Below the pieces are notes generated by a model. That model did no database searches and was not told the origin of the DNA. It saw only the letters and a list, made by a program, of their open reading frames with translations. This document shows, piece by piece, positions 9,220-17,059 of a stretch of DNA of 64,000 nt; positions within the stretch are counted from its first letter, which is position 1, and each line of letters begins with the position of its first letter. Source of the stretch: Salipiger profundus (GTDB lineage Bacteria > Pseudomonadota > Alphaproteobacteria > Rhodobacterales > Rhodobacteraceae). The stretch spans positions 4,357,501-4,421,500 of the forward strand of contig NZ_CP014796.1 of NCBI RefSeq assembly GCF_001969385.1, given 5' to 3'. The position numbers and the translations under genes were made by a program.

Positions 9220-9768
9220 TCAGGCGGCCTGTGGCAGGCGGAGCAGATCGGCCGCGGTCTCGCGCCAGAAGGGATCAACCAACCGTGCCTCCAGCGCAGC
9301 GGCGCGGTAACGCAGCCGTCGCGCATCACCGGGCTCCGAGGCTAGGAATGCCATACCGCGCAGTCGGCTGGCCTCGGTCACAATACTGCGTGCCTCGGCA
9401 TCGGATGCGGCCGGCCGCTGCCAGAGGATAATGCCGGCGCGGATTTCGCCGGCGAGGACCAGGCGCTGATCTCGGTCCTGAATGAGCAGGATGCGCGGCT
9501 GGAAATACGGGAAGCTATTCGGCCCCGTGCAATTATCACCGCGCGACAGGCGCATGGCTGCGGCCTGGATGGCCTCCTCCGGCGACGGGCATTCCCCAAG
9601 CGGGATCACGCGGTCAAAGCTATTCGCCGCGTCACTGGCGTCATAGCTGGCGACGCCGAGGCAAGAGATGCGCAGCGGCAGCTTTTGCGACCGATACAGC
9701 GCGGGCAGAACATCAGCCGTCAGAATCTGGCCGATGGAGCGGAAGGTTTCGGAACGAGCATAGGTCAT
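9220..9768 (-). CDS. Uncharacterised mobile-element protein (182 aa)
   Basis: It starts at ATG 9768 (MTYARSETFRSIGQIL) behind GGAGTGAT, with the palindromic leader 9782-9825 immediately upstream. The product is soluble by inspection, with LILTADVLPALYRS-like and EIRAGIILWQRP stretches and no motif I can assign. A start three codons earlier (9777) would put the codon inside the ribosome site and is less likely. Function unknown; it belongs to the minus-strand element series. Confidence 0.5.
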   Translation of the reverse strand: MTYARSETFRSIGQILTADVLPALYRSQKLPLRISCLGVASYDASDAANSFDRVIPLGECPSPEEAIQAAAMRLSRGDNCTGPNSFPYFQPRILLIQDRDQRLVLAGEIRAGIILWQRPAASDAEARSIVTEASRLRGMAFLASEPGDARRLRYRAAALEARLVDPFWRETAADLLRLPQAA

Positions 9769-9781
9769 CGGGATCACTCCA

Positions 9782-9825
9782 TGACGGGCGCCGGTGAGCC
9801 TCCCTCTCCAGCCCTCAACCCGTCA
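9782..9825 (-). promoter_or_regulatory. Palindromic leader element, copy A
   Basis: TGACGGG and CCCGTCA flank 30 bases rich in GGAGAGGGAGGCTC; the right arm ends 2 bases before the GGAG of the next gene's ribosome site. Copies B (13088) and C (15159) have the same arms, inner sequence and spacing to the start codon. Confidence 0.65.
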
Positions 9826-9909
9826 CGGCCGAAAAGCCCGCACTCTTCCTCTCTGACCGGGCTTGTTCCCGGTTCCGCTACCGACGATGGGGATCATCGC
9901 AAGGCTGAA

Positions 9910-9940
9910 GGCCCGAAGCGCGGGCTACCGCGCTCGGGCC
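9910..9940. repeat. Long stem-loop between the 10130 and 9768 genes
   Basis: GGCCCG-A-AGCGCG pairs with CGCGCT-CGGGCC around a short loop, giving about 12 bp with a single bulged base. A further hairpin AGGCGC-TTTC-GCGCCT at 9951-9966 touches the stop codon of the 54-residue gene. Neither has a T-run, so they are structured intergenic RNA and not clear terminators. Confidence 0.45.
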
Positions 9941-9965
9941 GTCGGGGATGAGGCGCTTTCGCGCC

Positions 9966-10130
9966 TTACTCCCATGGATCCAGTTCCAGCTTCACCATGT
10001 CCTCATCGCCATCGAATTCGTCGGCCGGCATGGCGCCGTGGGTTCCATCCCCGGCCTGGAACACGACGATCACGACCATCAGAGTGGTGGCGAGGCTGGC
10101 GGCGAAAGCGGTGGCATCTGCATAGGACAT
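9966..10130 (-). CDS. Small membrane-anchored protein (54 aa), unknown function
   Basis: The frame MSYADATAFAASLATTLMVVIVVFQAGD begins at ATG 10130 behind ACAGGAG and a strong stem-loop. Residues about 5-25 are hydrophobic and likely span the membrane once. The tail is acidic (EFDGDEDMVKLELDPWE). No family recognised. The good ribosome site and the shared leader arrangement support a real gene despite the short length. Confidence 0.45.
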   Translation of the reverse strand: MSYADATAFAASLATTLMVVIVVFQAGDGTHGAMPADEFDGDEDMVKLELDPWE

Positions 10131-10142
10131 CGGGATTGGCTC

Positions 10143-10180
10143 CTGTCTCTGGAGGCGGGGGACCATCCCCCGCGCGACAG
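10143..10180 (-). promoter_or_regulatory. Two-level stem-loop directly upstream of the 54-aa gene
   Basis: An outer CTGTC/GACAG pair encloses an 8-bp perfect stem GCGGGGGA/TCCCCCGC with a 3-base loop (10155-10173). The outer arm runs into the GGAG ribosome site, so the fold could mask or expose translation initiation. Confidence 0.45.
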
Positions 10181-10528
10181 GCGCCCGACGTGTCTGACCG
10201 GATCTGCACTCACCCTCGGGCGTTCGGACTTTTTCCGAATCCCCGAGGGCGGCACGTCTGCGTAAGCCGACCCCTCCGGGGTTGAATGTCAAAGAGACGG
10301 ATCAGACCAAGGTTAGCGAATGGAAGCGGGGGTGGTGTCTTGCATCCGACAGGTGCCGGAGCCCCCCACTGCAGATGTTTCGCCCTGCCAGCCCTTGCCG
10401 CCACGCTGGCATCAGGAGTGTGTTCGAGGACGGGGCGGAAACCGATGCCGAACATGATGAGCGGCACCGTGGTGAAGCTGGAATTGGTGCCATACAGGCC
10501 GACGACACGACGACCGCGGTGGCTATCT
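10181..10528. other. Gene-free region with a large nested inverted repeat
   Basis: No convincing gene is seen in these 348 bases. At 10213-10249, CCCTCGGG-N2-TTCGGA pairs with TCCGAA-N2-CCCGAGGG around a CTTTT loop. An outer GACGTG/CACGTC pair (10187-10192, 10253-10258) extends the structure. It could be a structured RNA, a transfer origin or a replication-related site; nothing in the sequence decides between these. Confidence 0.5.
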
Positions 10529-10849
10529 TCAGACGTGGACGGGCCTGAAGTCCCAGAGCCCATCGGCGATCTCGCGGGCGATCATGGCGCGCGCTTTCAT
10601 CATCACGTAGTCACCGCTGGTGTCGATATGACCGTAGAACCGGGCATGACCGCCATTCGCGGTCCAATCGGCATAGCGGCAATATTCGCGGGCTTCGAGA
10701 CGGAAGGCGCGCATGTCGTCCGCCCAATGCGGCTTCGGCTCCACCACTACGGCGATGCCGTCGCAGGTTTCCTCCCAGGGCAGCGTGCGCTCGGATGGCG
10801 GACTGGCGCGGTTTTCATGGAATATTCGGTCGATATCGATCGTTCCAGG
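10529..10849 (-). CDS. Uncharacterised mobile-element protein (106 aa)
   Basis: It starts at ATG 10849 (MPGTIDIDRIFHENRAS) behind GGAGAACCCTG. The product is a small soluble protein with ADDMRAFRLEAREYCRYADW and HARFYGHIDTSGDYVM and no known motif. The longer frame to 10951 overlaps the parB stop and contains a terminator-like hairpin, so it is rejected as the start. The gene follows parB and is preceded by a hairpin plus T-run, which suggests its expression is controlled separately by attenuation. Confidence 0.55.
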   Translation of the reverse strand, partial: PGTIDIDRIFHENRASPPSERTLPWEETCDGIAVVVEPKPHWADDMRAFRLEAREYCRYADWTANGGHARFYGHIDTSGDYVMMKARAMIAREIADGLWDFRPVHV

Positions 10850-10863
10850 CATCAGGGTTCTCC

Positions 10864-10893
10864 AAAGAAAAAGCCCGGTCACGAGGACCGGGC
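10864..10893 (-). terminator. Intrinsic terminator or attenuator after parB
   Basis: On the minus strand GCCCGGTC-N5-GACCGGGC is followed by TTTTTCTTT. The T-run ends directly at the GGAG of the next gene (start 10849). It may therefore act as a terminator for parB and as an attenuator for the 106-residue gene. Confidence 0.7.
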
Positions 10894-10947
10894 GAAGTGG
10901 GAAAGGAAGGGATGTGGCGGGGCAGCGAACGCCGCCCCACCTGAGGA

Positions 10948-13074
10948 TCATTCGGCAGCGACCATCGACTGCTCCTCGTCCTCCGCGCCTTCTTCATCCT
11001 CGCCATCGCCGGTAAGGAATTCAGGCAGATTATCCGCCTCCGTGTCGCCCCCGGCATCCATCGCGATATCGGCATCGCGATCTACCATGCGCAGCGGCTC
11101 CGGCAACCAGCCGGTTTCAGCCAGCAGGCGCTCGGCCTCCATGGCCATGTCGCCCTTCTTCAGATGGTCGATGAGCTGCGCCGCCCGTTCGCCGGCGCCT
11201 TCGCGCACCGCCTCGATGATCCGCGGCTTGGTCACGCGGCCGAGATAGTTGCCGACGGTCGGCCGCCAGCCCACCGCCACCATGTCGAGGCCCGTTGCCC
11301 GCGCCAGCCGGTCGGCCTGGGACAGGCGCACATCGAGCCCGTGCTGGCTGACGCCCATGCCGCCATAGGGGTTGGGCTTCTCGTGCAAGGCGTTGACGCC
11401 GAAACTGACGCAATGGGCGAGCAACTCCATCCGGGTGTCGTCGTCCTGACCGGAGAGCCAGTCCCAAAGCGCAGCATCGTCGGCAGGGATGTGATCGCCC
11501 CAGTGTTCGTGCCGCTCGGCGATGGCGCGCGCCGAGACGCTTTCGCCGATGTCGTCGGCTTGCGCCGGGAAATGAACCTCCCGGACATGGGCCTCCAGAC
11601 ACCCCCTGGTGGAATGCGGCAGGAAGAAATCGGTGACCAGCCGATGCAGCAGCGCCGTCATGGCGACATGCGGGTTCGCCGCCACGGCATCGCGGAGCGC
11701 CAGCGTGCGATGCGCGGTCAGCTCGCTGACCAGGCGGTCGGGCAGCGGCCGGATCGATTCGACCTCATCGTCCTCCTCGGGTTCGGTCGCCGTGCCACCC
11801 ACCATGATGACCGCGCGCTGCACACCACCGGACTCGCCTCCCTCGGGAGAACACCCATCAGCACCCTGCCCTTCCTGACCTTCCATCGCCTCGTCGTCGG
11901 CACGGACATAGCCGCGCTCGACGGAGAGCTGGCCGTCGTGGCGGATGCTGACGAAGACACCTGCACGGGCCATCTGGTCGGCGTCATAGCGCATCGGCCG
12001 GGCCTCGAAGGCCTCCAGCGCCTCTTCGATCTCGCGGAGCCGCGAGTCCACCTCGTCGGGCAGTTCGTCGGCCTCGGCATATTGCGCCTCCAACGCGTCG
12101 AACTCGTCGCGGAGCTTTTCGCGCTCGGCACGCTCCTGGTCGGTCAGGTCGATGGTGGTGCCGACCAGACGGCGCATGCCGCTGGTATGGCCATAGGGGA
12201 AGTCCACGGCGACCTCGATCCACTTCCAGCCCTCGGCGGCGATGGTTTCTGCCTCGGCCTTCAGCTTCTCGCCGGCCAGCCGGTCGAGCAGCACCGGGTC
12301 CTGGAGCCAGCCGCCATCGTCCTGCTGGAAGAGATCGCGCAGCACATAGCCGCCCGCCGCCTCATAGGCCTCAATGCCGACGAAGATAGCCCGCTTGTCG
12401 GAGGCCCGCACCGTGGTCTCGGTCAGCATACGCCGGATCGTGTAAGGCTCCTTCTGCCAGCTGTCCTTGATCGCCGCCCAGACCTGTTCCTGCCGGGCAT
12501 GGTCGTCGGAGATTGTGAAGGCCATGAGCTGTTCCAGCGTCATGCCGTCCTCCGCATAGGTCTCGAGCAGTGCCGGCGAGACCGAAACCAGGCGCAGACG
12601 TTGCTTCACCACCCTGGCGTCGACGAAAAAGGCGGCGGCGATTTCCTCCTCGCTCATTCCCTTCTCGCGAAGGACCTGGAAGGCGCGGAACTGGTCGAGC
12701 GGATGCAGCGGCGCGCGCTCGATGTTCTCCGCCAGAGACACCTCGTCGATCAGGATGTCGTCTCCGGCGTCCGAGACGACACAGGGCACCGGCGCGGTCT
12801 TGTTAAGGCGCTTCTGCTTCACCAGCAGCTCCAGCGCCCGGTAACGGCGGCCACCAGCCGGCACCTCGAAGAGGCCGGTCTCCTTGCCCTCCGCGTCGAG
12901 CTCGGGCCGGACATGCAGGGACTGGATCAACCCCCGGCGGGCGATGGACTCGGCCAGTTCCTCGACCGAGATACCGGCTTTCACGCGCCGGACGTTGGAC
13001 TGGCTGAGCACCAGCTTGTTGAAGGGGATGTCGCGCGAGGACGACAGGGTGATCTTCTGCGTGGCAGTGGCCAT
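10948..13074 (-). CDS. ParB/RepB-like partition nuclease-family protein (708 aa)
   Basis: The N-terminal ParB domain is clear: LSQSNVRR near residue 25, VPAGGRRYRAL near 98, and SLAENIERAPLHPLDQF near 143, the ENxxRxxLHPxD box that binds nucleotide in the ParB/sulfiredoxin fold. A helix-turn-helix-like segment follows (MSEEEIAAAFFVDARVVKQRL). The remaining 500 residues are acidic and much longer than in chromosomal ParB, as is usual for the version carried by alphaproteobacterial conjugative elements. No ParA gene is nearby, so classical partition is not assured. It has leader copy B upstream and a terminator downstream. Confidence 0.8.
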   Translation of the reverse strand: MATATQKITLSSSRDIPFNKLVLSQSNVRRVKAGISVEELAESIARRGLIQSLHVRPELDAEGKETGLFEVPAGGRRYRALELLVKQKRLNKTAPVPCVVSDAGDDILIDEVSLAENIERAPLHPLDQFRAFQVLREKGMSEEEIAAAFFVDARVVKQRLRLVSVSPALLETYAEDGMTLEQLMAFTISDDHARQEQVWAAIKDSWQKEPYTIRRMLTETTVRASDKRAIFVGIEAYEAAGGYVLRDLFQQDDGGWLQDPVLLDRLAGEKLKAEAETIAAEGWKWIEVAVDFPYGHTSGMRRLVGTTIDLTDQERAEREKLRDEFDALEAQYAEADELPDEVDSRLREIEEALEAFEARPMRYDADQMARAGVFVSIRHDGQLSVERGYVRADDEAMEGQEGQGADGCSPEGGESGGVQRAVIMVGGTATEPEEDDEVESIRPLPDRLVSELTAHRTLALRDAVAANPHVAMTALLHRLVTDFFLPHSTRGCLEAHVREVHFPAQADDIGESVSARAIAERHEHWGDHIPADDAALWDWLSGQDDDTRMELLAHCVSFGVNALHEKPNPYGGMGVSQHGLDVRLSQADRLARATGLDMVAVGWRPTVGNYLGRVTKPRIIEAVREGAGERAAQLIDHLKKGDMAMEAERLLAETGWLPEPLRMVDRDADIAMDAGGDTEADNLPEFLTGDGEDEEGAEDEEQSMVAAE

Positions 13075-13087
13075 GTCAGGGTCTCCA

Positions 13088-13131
13088 TGACGGACGCCGG
13101 GGAGCCTCTCTCTCCGGCAACCAGCCCGTCA
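13088..13131 (-). promoter_or_regulatory. Palindromic leader element, copy B (parB)
   Basis: CCGTCA and TGACGGG-type arms (one mismatch against copy A) flank GCCGG-N13-CCGGC, which can form an inner stem. The element ends 14 bases before the parB start and directly upstream of GGAG. Confidence 0.65.
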
Positions 13132-13190
13132 CGAAACCCCCACCCTCCTTTCCCTCTCATGGCCGAGCCGCAGATGAACGCGCAGACCCA

Positions 13191-13679
13191 TCAGAGCTCG
13201 CCGCGGGCGCGCAGGCTGGTCTCCCGGCCAGCCCCGGTGATGATGTGGTCGTGCAGTATCACCCCCAGGGACGCACAGGCGTTCCGGATTTCTTTTGTCA
13301 TTGCGAGGTCGGCGGACGAGGGCTCGGGATCGCCGGCCGGATGATTATGGACGATGATCAGCGCCGAGGCATTGAGCGCCAGGCATCGCCGCAGCACCTC
13401 CCGGGGATAGACCGGGACATGATCGACCGTGCCGATGGCCAGGCATTCGTCTGAGATCAGCCGGTTCCTCCGGTCGAGATAGAGGACATGGAAGCGCTCC
13501 ACATCGCCCCTGATGGTGAGGGCGCAGTAGTCGAGCACCGCCTGCCATGACGACAGGACAGGGTTCTGGTTGAGGTGGCGCAGCAGGATCTGCCGGGCCT
13601 CGTAGACCACGGCCTGCTCCTGGGCGGAGAACCGGAGCGGCTGTGCTTCGATGGCGGATGTTCTCGTGTTTCGTGTCAT
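13191..13679 (-). CDS. radC: RadC family JAB-domain protein
   Basis: The 162-residue product contains the JAB/MPN metal site: HNHPAGDPEPSSAD gives the HxH...D signature, with LYLDRRNRLISDECLAIG and VYPREVLRRCLAL upstream as in RadC. It lacks the N-terminal helix-hairpin-helix of full-length chromosomal RadC (about 220 residues), which is common for element-borne copies. Despite its name, RadC is not clearly a repair protein; its function is unresolved. The start ATG 13679 is preferred to 13724 because the upstream part contains a leader palindrome. Confidence 0.85.
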   Translation of the reverse strand: MTRNTRTSAIEAQPLRFSAQEQAVVYEARQILLRHLNQNPVLSSWQAVLDYCALTIRGDVERFHVLYLDRRNRLISDECLAIGTVDHVPVYPREVLRRCLALNASALIIVHNHPAGDPEPSSADLAMTKEIRNACASLGVILHDHIITGAGRETSLRARGEL

Positions 13680-13691
13680 GGCGCTGTTCTC

Positions 13692-13731
13692 CGACGGGCA
13701 GCCGGCCGGGCGCCGAACTTTCACCGCGTCA
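13692..13731 (-). promoter_or_regulatory. Possible palindromic leader element, copy D (radC)
   Basis: CCCGTCG and TGACGCG bracket a shorter insert with GGCGCCCGG. The arms are imperfect relative to copies A to C, but the spacing to the start codon (13 bases) is the same. Confidence 0.4.
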
Positions 13732-13789
13732 CGAGGAGAAGCGCCGCCCTCTTCCAGCGAAGAGCACGGCGCGGAACCTGCAGAACCCC

Positions 13790-14185
13790 TCAGGAACGCG
13801 GGGACTCCGTGTCGACACGTGTCCCGCCTGGCAGACGGCCCGAGCGATAAAGCAGCCGCTCAGCATCGCGAATGCTGCTGGCCTCGCGGGCGGCCTCGGC
13901 CCAGACCGAGATCGGGAAATCCCCCGTGAACAGCAGATCCCGCTCGATACCCATGCCGAAGGGCAGCCGAATGGAGCGCAGTTCGTTGAGGCTCCATGAG
14001 CCAAGTTCGGGGTAGCCAATATCGGCCAGGCCAAACATGATGTCGCCGTCCTCGTCGAGCTCGGTCGCGAGCCAGACACCGGCGCCGAAGGGATTGAAGA
14101 ACTTCACGACCGGAATGTGATCCTGATCGCGATCGCGGCCATTCGCCAGCAAACGGTCACGCTGTGTGTCGGTCAGGAGGATCAT
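13790..14185 (-). CDS. DUF2958 domain protein
   Basis: The 131-residue product opens MILLTDTQRDRLLANGR and has PVVKFFNPFGAGVWLATELDEDGD followed by GLADIGYPELGSWSLNEL, the hallmark text of DUF2958. The family is found mainly on plasmids and integrative elements next to antirestriction genes; its biochemical role is unknown. The start at 14185 overlaps the ardC stop by 4 bases (ATGA), which indicates translational coupling with ArdC. Confidence 0.8.
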   Translation of the reverse strand: MILLTDTQRDRLLANGRDRDQDHIPVVKFFNPFGAGVWLATELDEDGDIMFGLADIGYPELGSWSLNELRSIRLPFGMGIERDLLFTGDFPISVWAEAAREASSIRDAERLLYRSGRLPGGTRVDTESPRS

Positions 14186-15144
14186 GCCGCGGCCCTCCCT
14201 TCCGTCGGGGTCTGCCGCTCAACATCGGTGCTGTCGTCGGGCAGATGGGCCAGCAGCCAGTCGGCCGCCTTGCTGGCCTGCGAGGCGGCGCGGACGATCG
14301 CGCGGGAATCCTCGCGCATCACCTCCAGCCAGGAGCCGATGTAATCGGCGTGGCGCACAGTCGGGACGATCCCGAGCGAGGCGCAACAGAACGCGCTCGA
14401 AATCTCGGCGATCAGCTCCTCAAAGGCGTATTTTTTCGTGCCGAAACTACCTGAGAAATCCCGAGCCAGACGCGAGCTGTGCCCCGTGGCATGTCCCATC
14501 TCGTGCAGGGCGGTCCGGTGCCAGTTGATCGGCTCGAAATAGGCCTGCGGAGGCGGCACCTGCACGTAATCGAGCGCGGGAACATAGAAGGCGCGGTTGC
14601 CACCGATCCGGAAGTCGATACCGGACGCCGCGATCAATGCCTCGACCCGCGGCTCGATCAGCCCGGGCGGCGGTGGCGGCGCCTCGACGGCAATGTCGTC
14701 GGGCAGACCCTCGCATTGCGCCGCGTTGAACACGGTGAAGCGCTTCAGGAACGGGATGCTGTTTGCGTCCTCCCCGGTCTCCCGAGCACGGCGCTTCTCG
14801 TCGTCAGGCGTGAAGCGGTCGGCATAGACGACGGTCGTGCCCCGCTCGCCCTTGCGGACATTGCCGCCGAGCGACAACGCCTGGCGGAAAGTCAGCCAGT
14901 GCTGGGTTGGATAGCCCTGCTGGATCACGGCGCCCCAGAGGATCAGGACATTGATCCCGGAATACTGCCGACCCGTGCTGGCGTTGCGCGGCATGGCGAG
15001 CGGCGCCTGCACCGCCGCTGTCCCCCAGGGCTGGACCCAGGGCAGCCGGCCGTCCTCCAGCTCGGCGATGATCTTGTCGGTAATGTCGTCATAAAGGTTC
15101 GTGCGCGGACCGCTCTTGCCGGCTGCGCGATGCTCTCTGGTCAT
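14182..15144 (-). CDS. ardC: ArdC-like antirestriction protein with zincin metal site
   Basis: This 320-residue protein has the two expected parts. Residues about 15-130 form the N-terminal ssDNA-binding domain (IIAELEDGRLPWVQPWG, RQYSGINVLILW, LTFRQALSLGGNVRKGERGTTVVY). The C-terminal part carries a metallopeptidase-like site HEMGHATGH near 227 with a downstream EELIAEISSAF. ArdC proteins protect incoming single-stranded DNA from restriction during conjugation. It is the first gene of the minus-strand series, behind leader copy C, and is followed by the coupled DUF2958 gene. Its presence supports a conjugative element. Confidence 0.88.
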   Translation of the reverse strand: MTREHRAAGKSGPRTNLYDDITDKIIAELEDGRLPWVQPWGTAAVQAPLAMPRNASTGRQYSGINVLILWGAVIQQGYPTQHWLTFRQALSLGGNVRKGERGTTVVYADRFTPDDEKRRARETGEDANSIPFLKRFTVFNAAQCEGLPDDIAVEAPPPPPGLIEPRVEALIAASGIDFRIGGNRAFYVPALDYVQVPPPQAYFEPINWHRTALHEMGHATGHSSRLARDFSGSFGTKKYAFEELIAEISSAFCCASLGIVPTVRHADYIGSWLEVMREDSRAIVRAASQASKAADWLLAHLPDDSTDVERQTPTEGRAAA

Positions 15145-15158
15145 CGGGATGATCTCCG

Positions 15159-15200
15159 CGACGGGCGCCGGAGGCCTCTCCTCCAGCCCTCAACCCGTCA
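15159..15200 (-). promoter_or_regulatory. Palindromic leader element, copy C (ardC)
   Basis: TGACGGG...CCCGTCG with the same inner sequence as copy A; shorter by two bases. The next feature in the transcript is GGAGATCAT and then the ardC start at 15144. Confidence 0.65.
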
Positions 15201-15589
15201 CGGAAAACCCGCCCGCACTCTCACTCTCAGGGGGCGTTGCGGGGCCTCCCCGCAGAAGGGGGTTTGTCGGCAACGCCAGTGCCGACCAGGGGGAAGGCTT
15301 CCCCCATATCTGACCTCGTTACGTGCGCGGAGCCTCACAAGGGCGGCCTATGGCTGACGTCTTCCTGCAGCTTTCAGTCGAAGATCACACGATGCGCTGA
15401 GGCGTGCAGCCCGGCATCGCGAACGCGCTGGTGGCCAAGGGATTCGTCGGAGGTCGAGGCGAAGCAGGATCAGATCCAAGATATTGTTATAGAAAGATAA
15501 ATGAGCCTCTTTGCTTACGTGGATTCGCCGCGTAAGCAACATCTCTCAAAAAGAGGGAATTTATAACATTTTGACTTTCATGGGAAAAA
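15201..15589. other. Gene-free end of the element with an inverted TTGCTTACG repeat
   Basis: No gene is supported between the ardC leader and the tRNA. Near the tRNA the DNA becomes AT-rich. TTGCTTACG at 15511-15519 is repeated inverted at 15531-15539, and TGCTTACG occurs twice more beyond the tRNA. Short repeats like this around a tRNA insertion site are what recombinase arm-binding sites look like. An integrase gene, usually placed here, is absent. Confidence 0.45.
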
Positions 15590-15666
15590 TGGTGCACCCG
15601 ACAGGATTCGAACCTGTGGCCTCCGCCTTCGGAGGGCGGCGCTCTATCCAGCTGAGCTACGGGTGC
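15590..15666 (-). tRNA. tRNA-Arg (anticodon CCG)
   Basis: The 77-base gene includes an encoded CCA end. The acceptor GCACCCG/CGGGTGC, D-arm AGCTCAGCTGGATAGAGC, anticodon stem CCGCC/GGCGG with loop CTCCGAA, and T-arm ACAGG-TTCGAAT-CCTGT are all intact. The loop centre CCG decodes arginine CGG codons. Its 3' end faces the mobile element, the usual geometry for an element inserted into a tRNA gene. Confidence 0.93.
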
Positions 15667-15681
15667 ATACCGTTCGCGATG

Positions 15682-15700
15682 TGCTTACGTCATGCTTACG
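15682..15700. repeat. Two TGCTTACG direct repeats beside tRNA-Arg
   Basis: TGCTTACG occurs at 15682-15689 and 15693-15700, an 11-base period close to one DNA turn. The same octamer is inside both halves of the inverted repeat at 15511-15539, on the other side of the tRNA. Confidence 0.5.
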
Positions 15701-15771
15701 CGAGTTTTTTGGCTTCTTGAAGAACGAACCCGATATTCGCTCAAGCCATTGTTAAATCATTACCTTTTCCG

Positions 15772-15850
<79 letters not shown>

Positions 15851-15928
15851 GGCGGGGTCATACGGCAAAGCGAAAGCGCCCGCAATCAGGAATTCTCCCT
15901 TGCCGGCGCTTTCCTTGCGACGCTTTTC

Positions 15929-16942
15929 TCAGGCTGGGCGCTTGGCCACCGCGAGCATGGTCATCTCGGGGATCATCGGATCCACGGTCACGTCGGTGAA
16001 ACCGGCGTCGGCGAGTTCCGTGGCCAGTCCCTCGGCGTCGACGGATCGGGCCTCGGGGGTGAAAGCAGTGTGCTGGAGCTGCCAGAGCGCAGCCAGCGCC
16101 GGGCCGCTCCGGTCGGCGTGAACCATGAAATCGTGGATCAGCAGCGTGCCCCCCGGCGCGAGGCAGTCGAAGCCATGTTTCATCAGCCCTTCGTGGGTCT
16201 CGCCCGGCACGCCCGAGAACAGGTAGGACATCAGGATCACGTCCTGCCCGCCCGGCCATTCGGTCTCGAGCGCGTTGCCCTCGACGTAGGAAATCCGGTC
16301 CGAGAGCTTCGCCTCATCGACGTAGCTGCGCCCCAGTGCCGCGACGTTGGGGAAATCGACGATGGTCGCCGTCAGGTCCGGAAAGGCGTTGCAGAAGGTG
16401 ATCGCATAGGCGCCGGTGCCGCCGCCCACGTCAAGCAGCGTCTTGGCGCCTGACAGGTCCACCCGCCGGGTCATCTGCCTTGCGGGACCGTGCGAGCCGG
16501 CATGCTGGCTTTCCGAGTAGAGCCGCGCCTCTTCCGGGTCCGAGAACCACTGCTCGTAGGAGCCGGTCTCTTCCTCGCTCAGCGTGCCCGACACCGCGCC
16601 GCCGAGCTGGCCCATGAGGCCGTACATCTGCTTGCCCACCTGCAGCCGGATGTAGTCGCCGAAATCGTATTTCGCGCCCTTCACCAGGAAGGCCTCGGCT
16701 GCGGGAGAGTTCGAGAAGCGGCCGTCGTCGACGGTGACGAGCCCCATGCCCGCCAGCGCGGTGAGCAGCGTTTCCGCACGGTCGCGGTGGAGGTCGGTCC
16801 GTTCCGCCATCTCCTCGGCGCTGAGCGCACCGTCGGCAAGATGCGTGAAGACCTGCTGATCGAGCGCCGTGAACAGCGCCTGCGACCCCATGAACCCGAA
16901 GGCGATTTTCGAGATTTCGTCGGCTTCCGTGAGCGGACCCAT
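15929..16942 (-). CDS. dsyB: SAM-dependent O-methyltransferase-2 family; candidate DsyB (MTHB S-methyltransferase)
   Basis: The 337-residue protein has an N-terminal dimerisation/winged-helix part (residues 1-90) and a class I SAM fold with LLDVGGGTGAYAI near 168. VDFPNVAALGR and HDFMVHADRSGPALAALWQLQHTAF follow. Length, GAKYDFGDYIRLQVGKQMY and position beside suf genes agree with DsyB, the enzyme that methylates 4-methylthio-2-hydroxybutyrate in bacterial DMSP synthesis. DsyB is known from marine Rhodobacterales and is reported near iron-sulfur assembly genes. The family also contains ordinary O-methyltransferases, so identity needs an alignment. A 117-base gap with a strong stem-loop separates it from sufS, so it may be expressed partly on its own. 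Confidence 0.7.
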   Translation of the reverse strand: MGPLTEADEISKIAFGFMGSQALFTALDQQVFTHLADGALSAEEMAERTDLHRDRAETLLTALAGMGLVTVDDGRFSNSPAAEAFLVKGAKYDFGDYIRLQVGKQMYGLMGQLGGAVSGTLSEEETGSYEQWFSDPEEARLYSESQHAGSHGPARQMTRRVDLSGAKTLLDVGGGTGAYAITFCNAFPDLTATIVDFPNVAALGRSYVDEAKLSDRISYVEGNALETEWPGGQDVILMSYLFSGVPGETHEGLMKHGFDCLAPGGTLLIHDFMVHADRSGPALAALWQLQHTAFTPEARSVDAEGLATELADAGFTDVTVDPMIPEMTMLAVAKRPA

Positions 16943-17002
16943 GCATTCTCTCCAAGTCGTGAACGGTTGCGGAGAGGCTAACAGGGGGTCGGAGAGAGTC
17001 CA

Positions 17003-17052
17003 GCCGGCAGGCCGAAACCGACAGGGAAATGTCGGTTTCAGGCTCCGCCGGC
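17003..17052 (-). other. Large stem-loop between sufS and the dsyB candidate
   Basis: GAAACCGACA/TGTCGGTTTC forms a perfect 10-bp stem with a 6-base loop, enclosed by GCCGGC/GCCGGC arms. No T-run follows on the minus strand. It may stabilise the suf mRNA end or attenuate read-through into the methyltransferase gene. Confidence 0.55.
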
Positions 17053-17059
17053 CAAAAGC

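Noticed and set aside
10210..10563. A 117-codon minus-strand frame between two element genes
   Set aside because: It spans the nested inverted repeat and the end of the 10529 gene, has no ribosome site, and shows no protein-like pattern.
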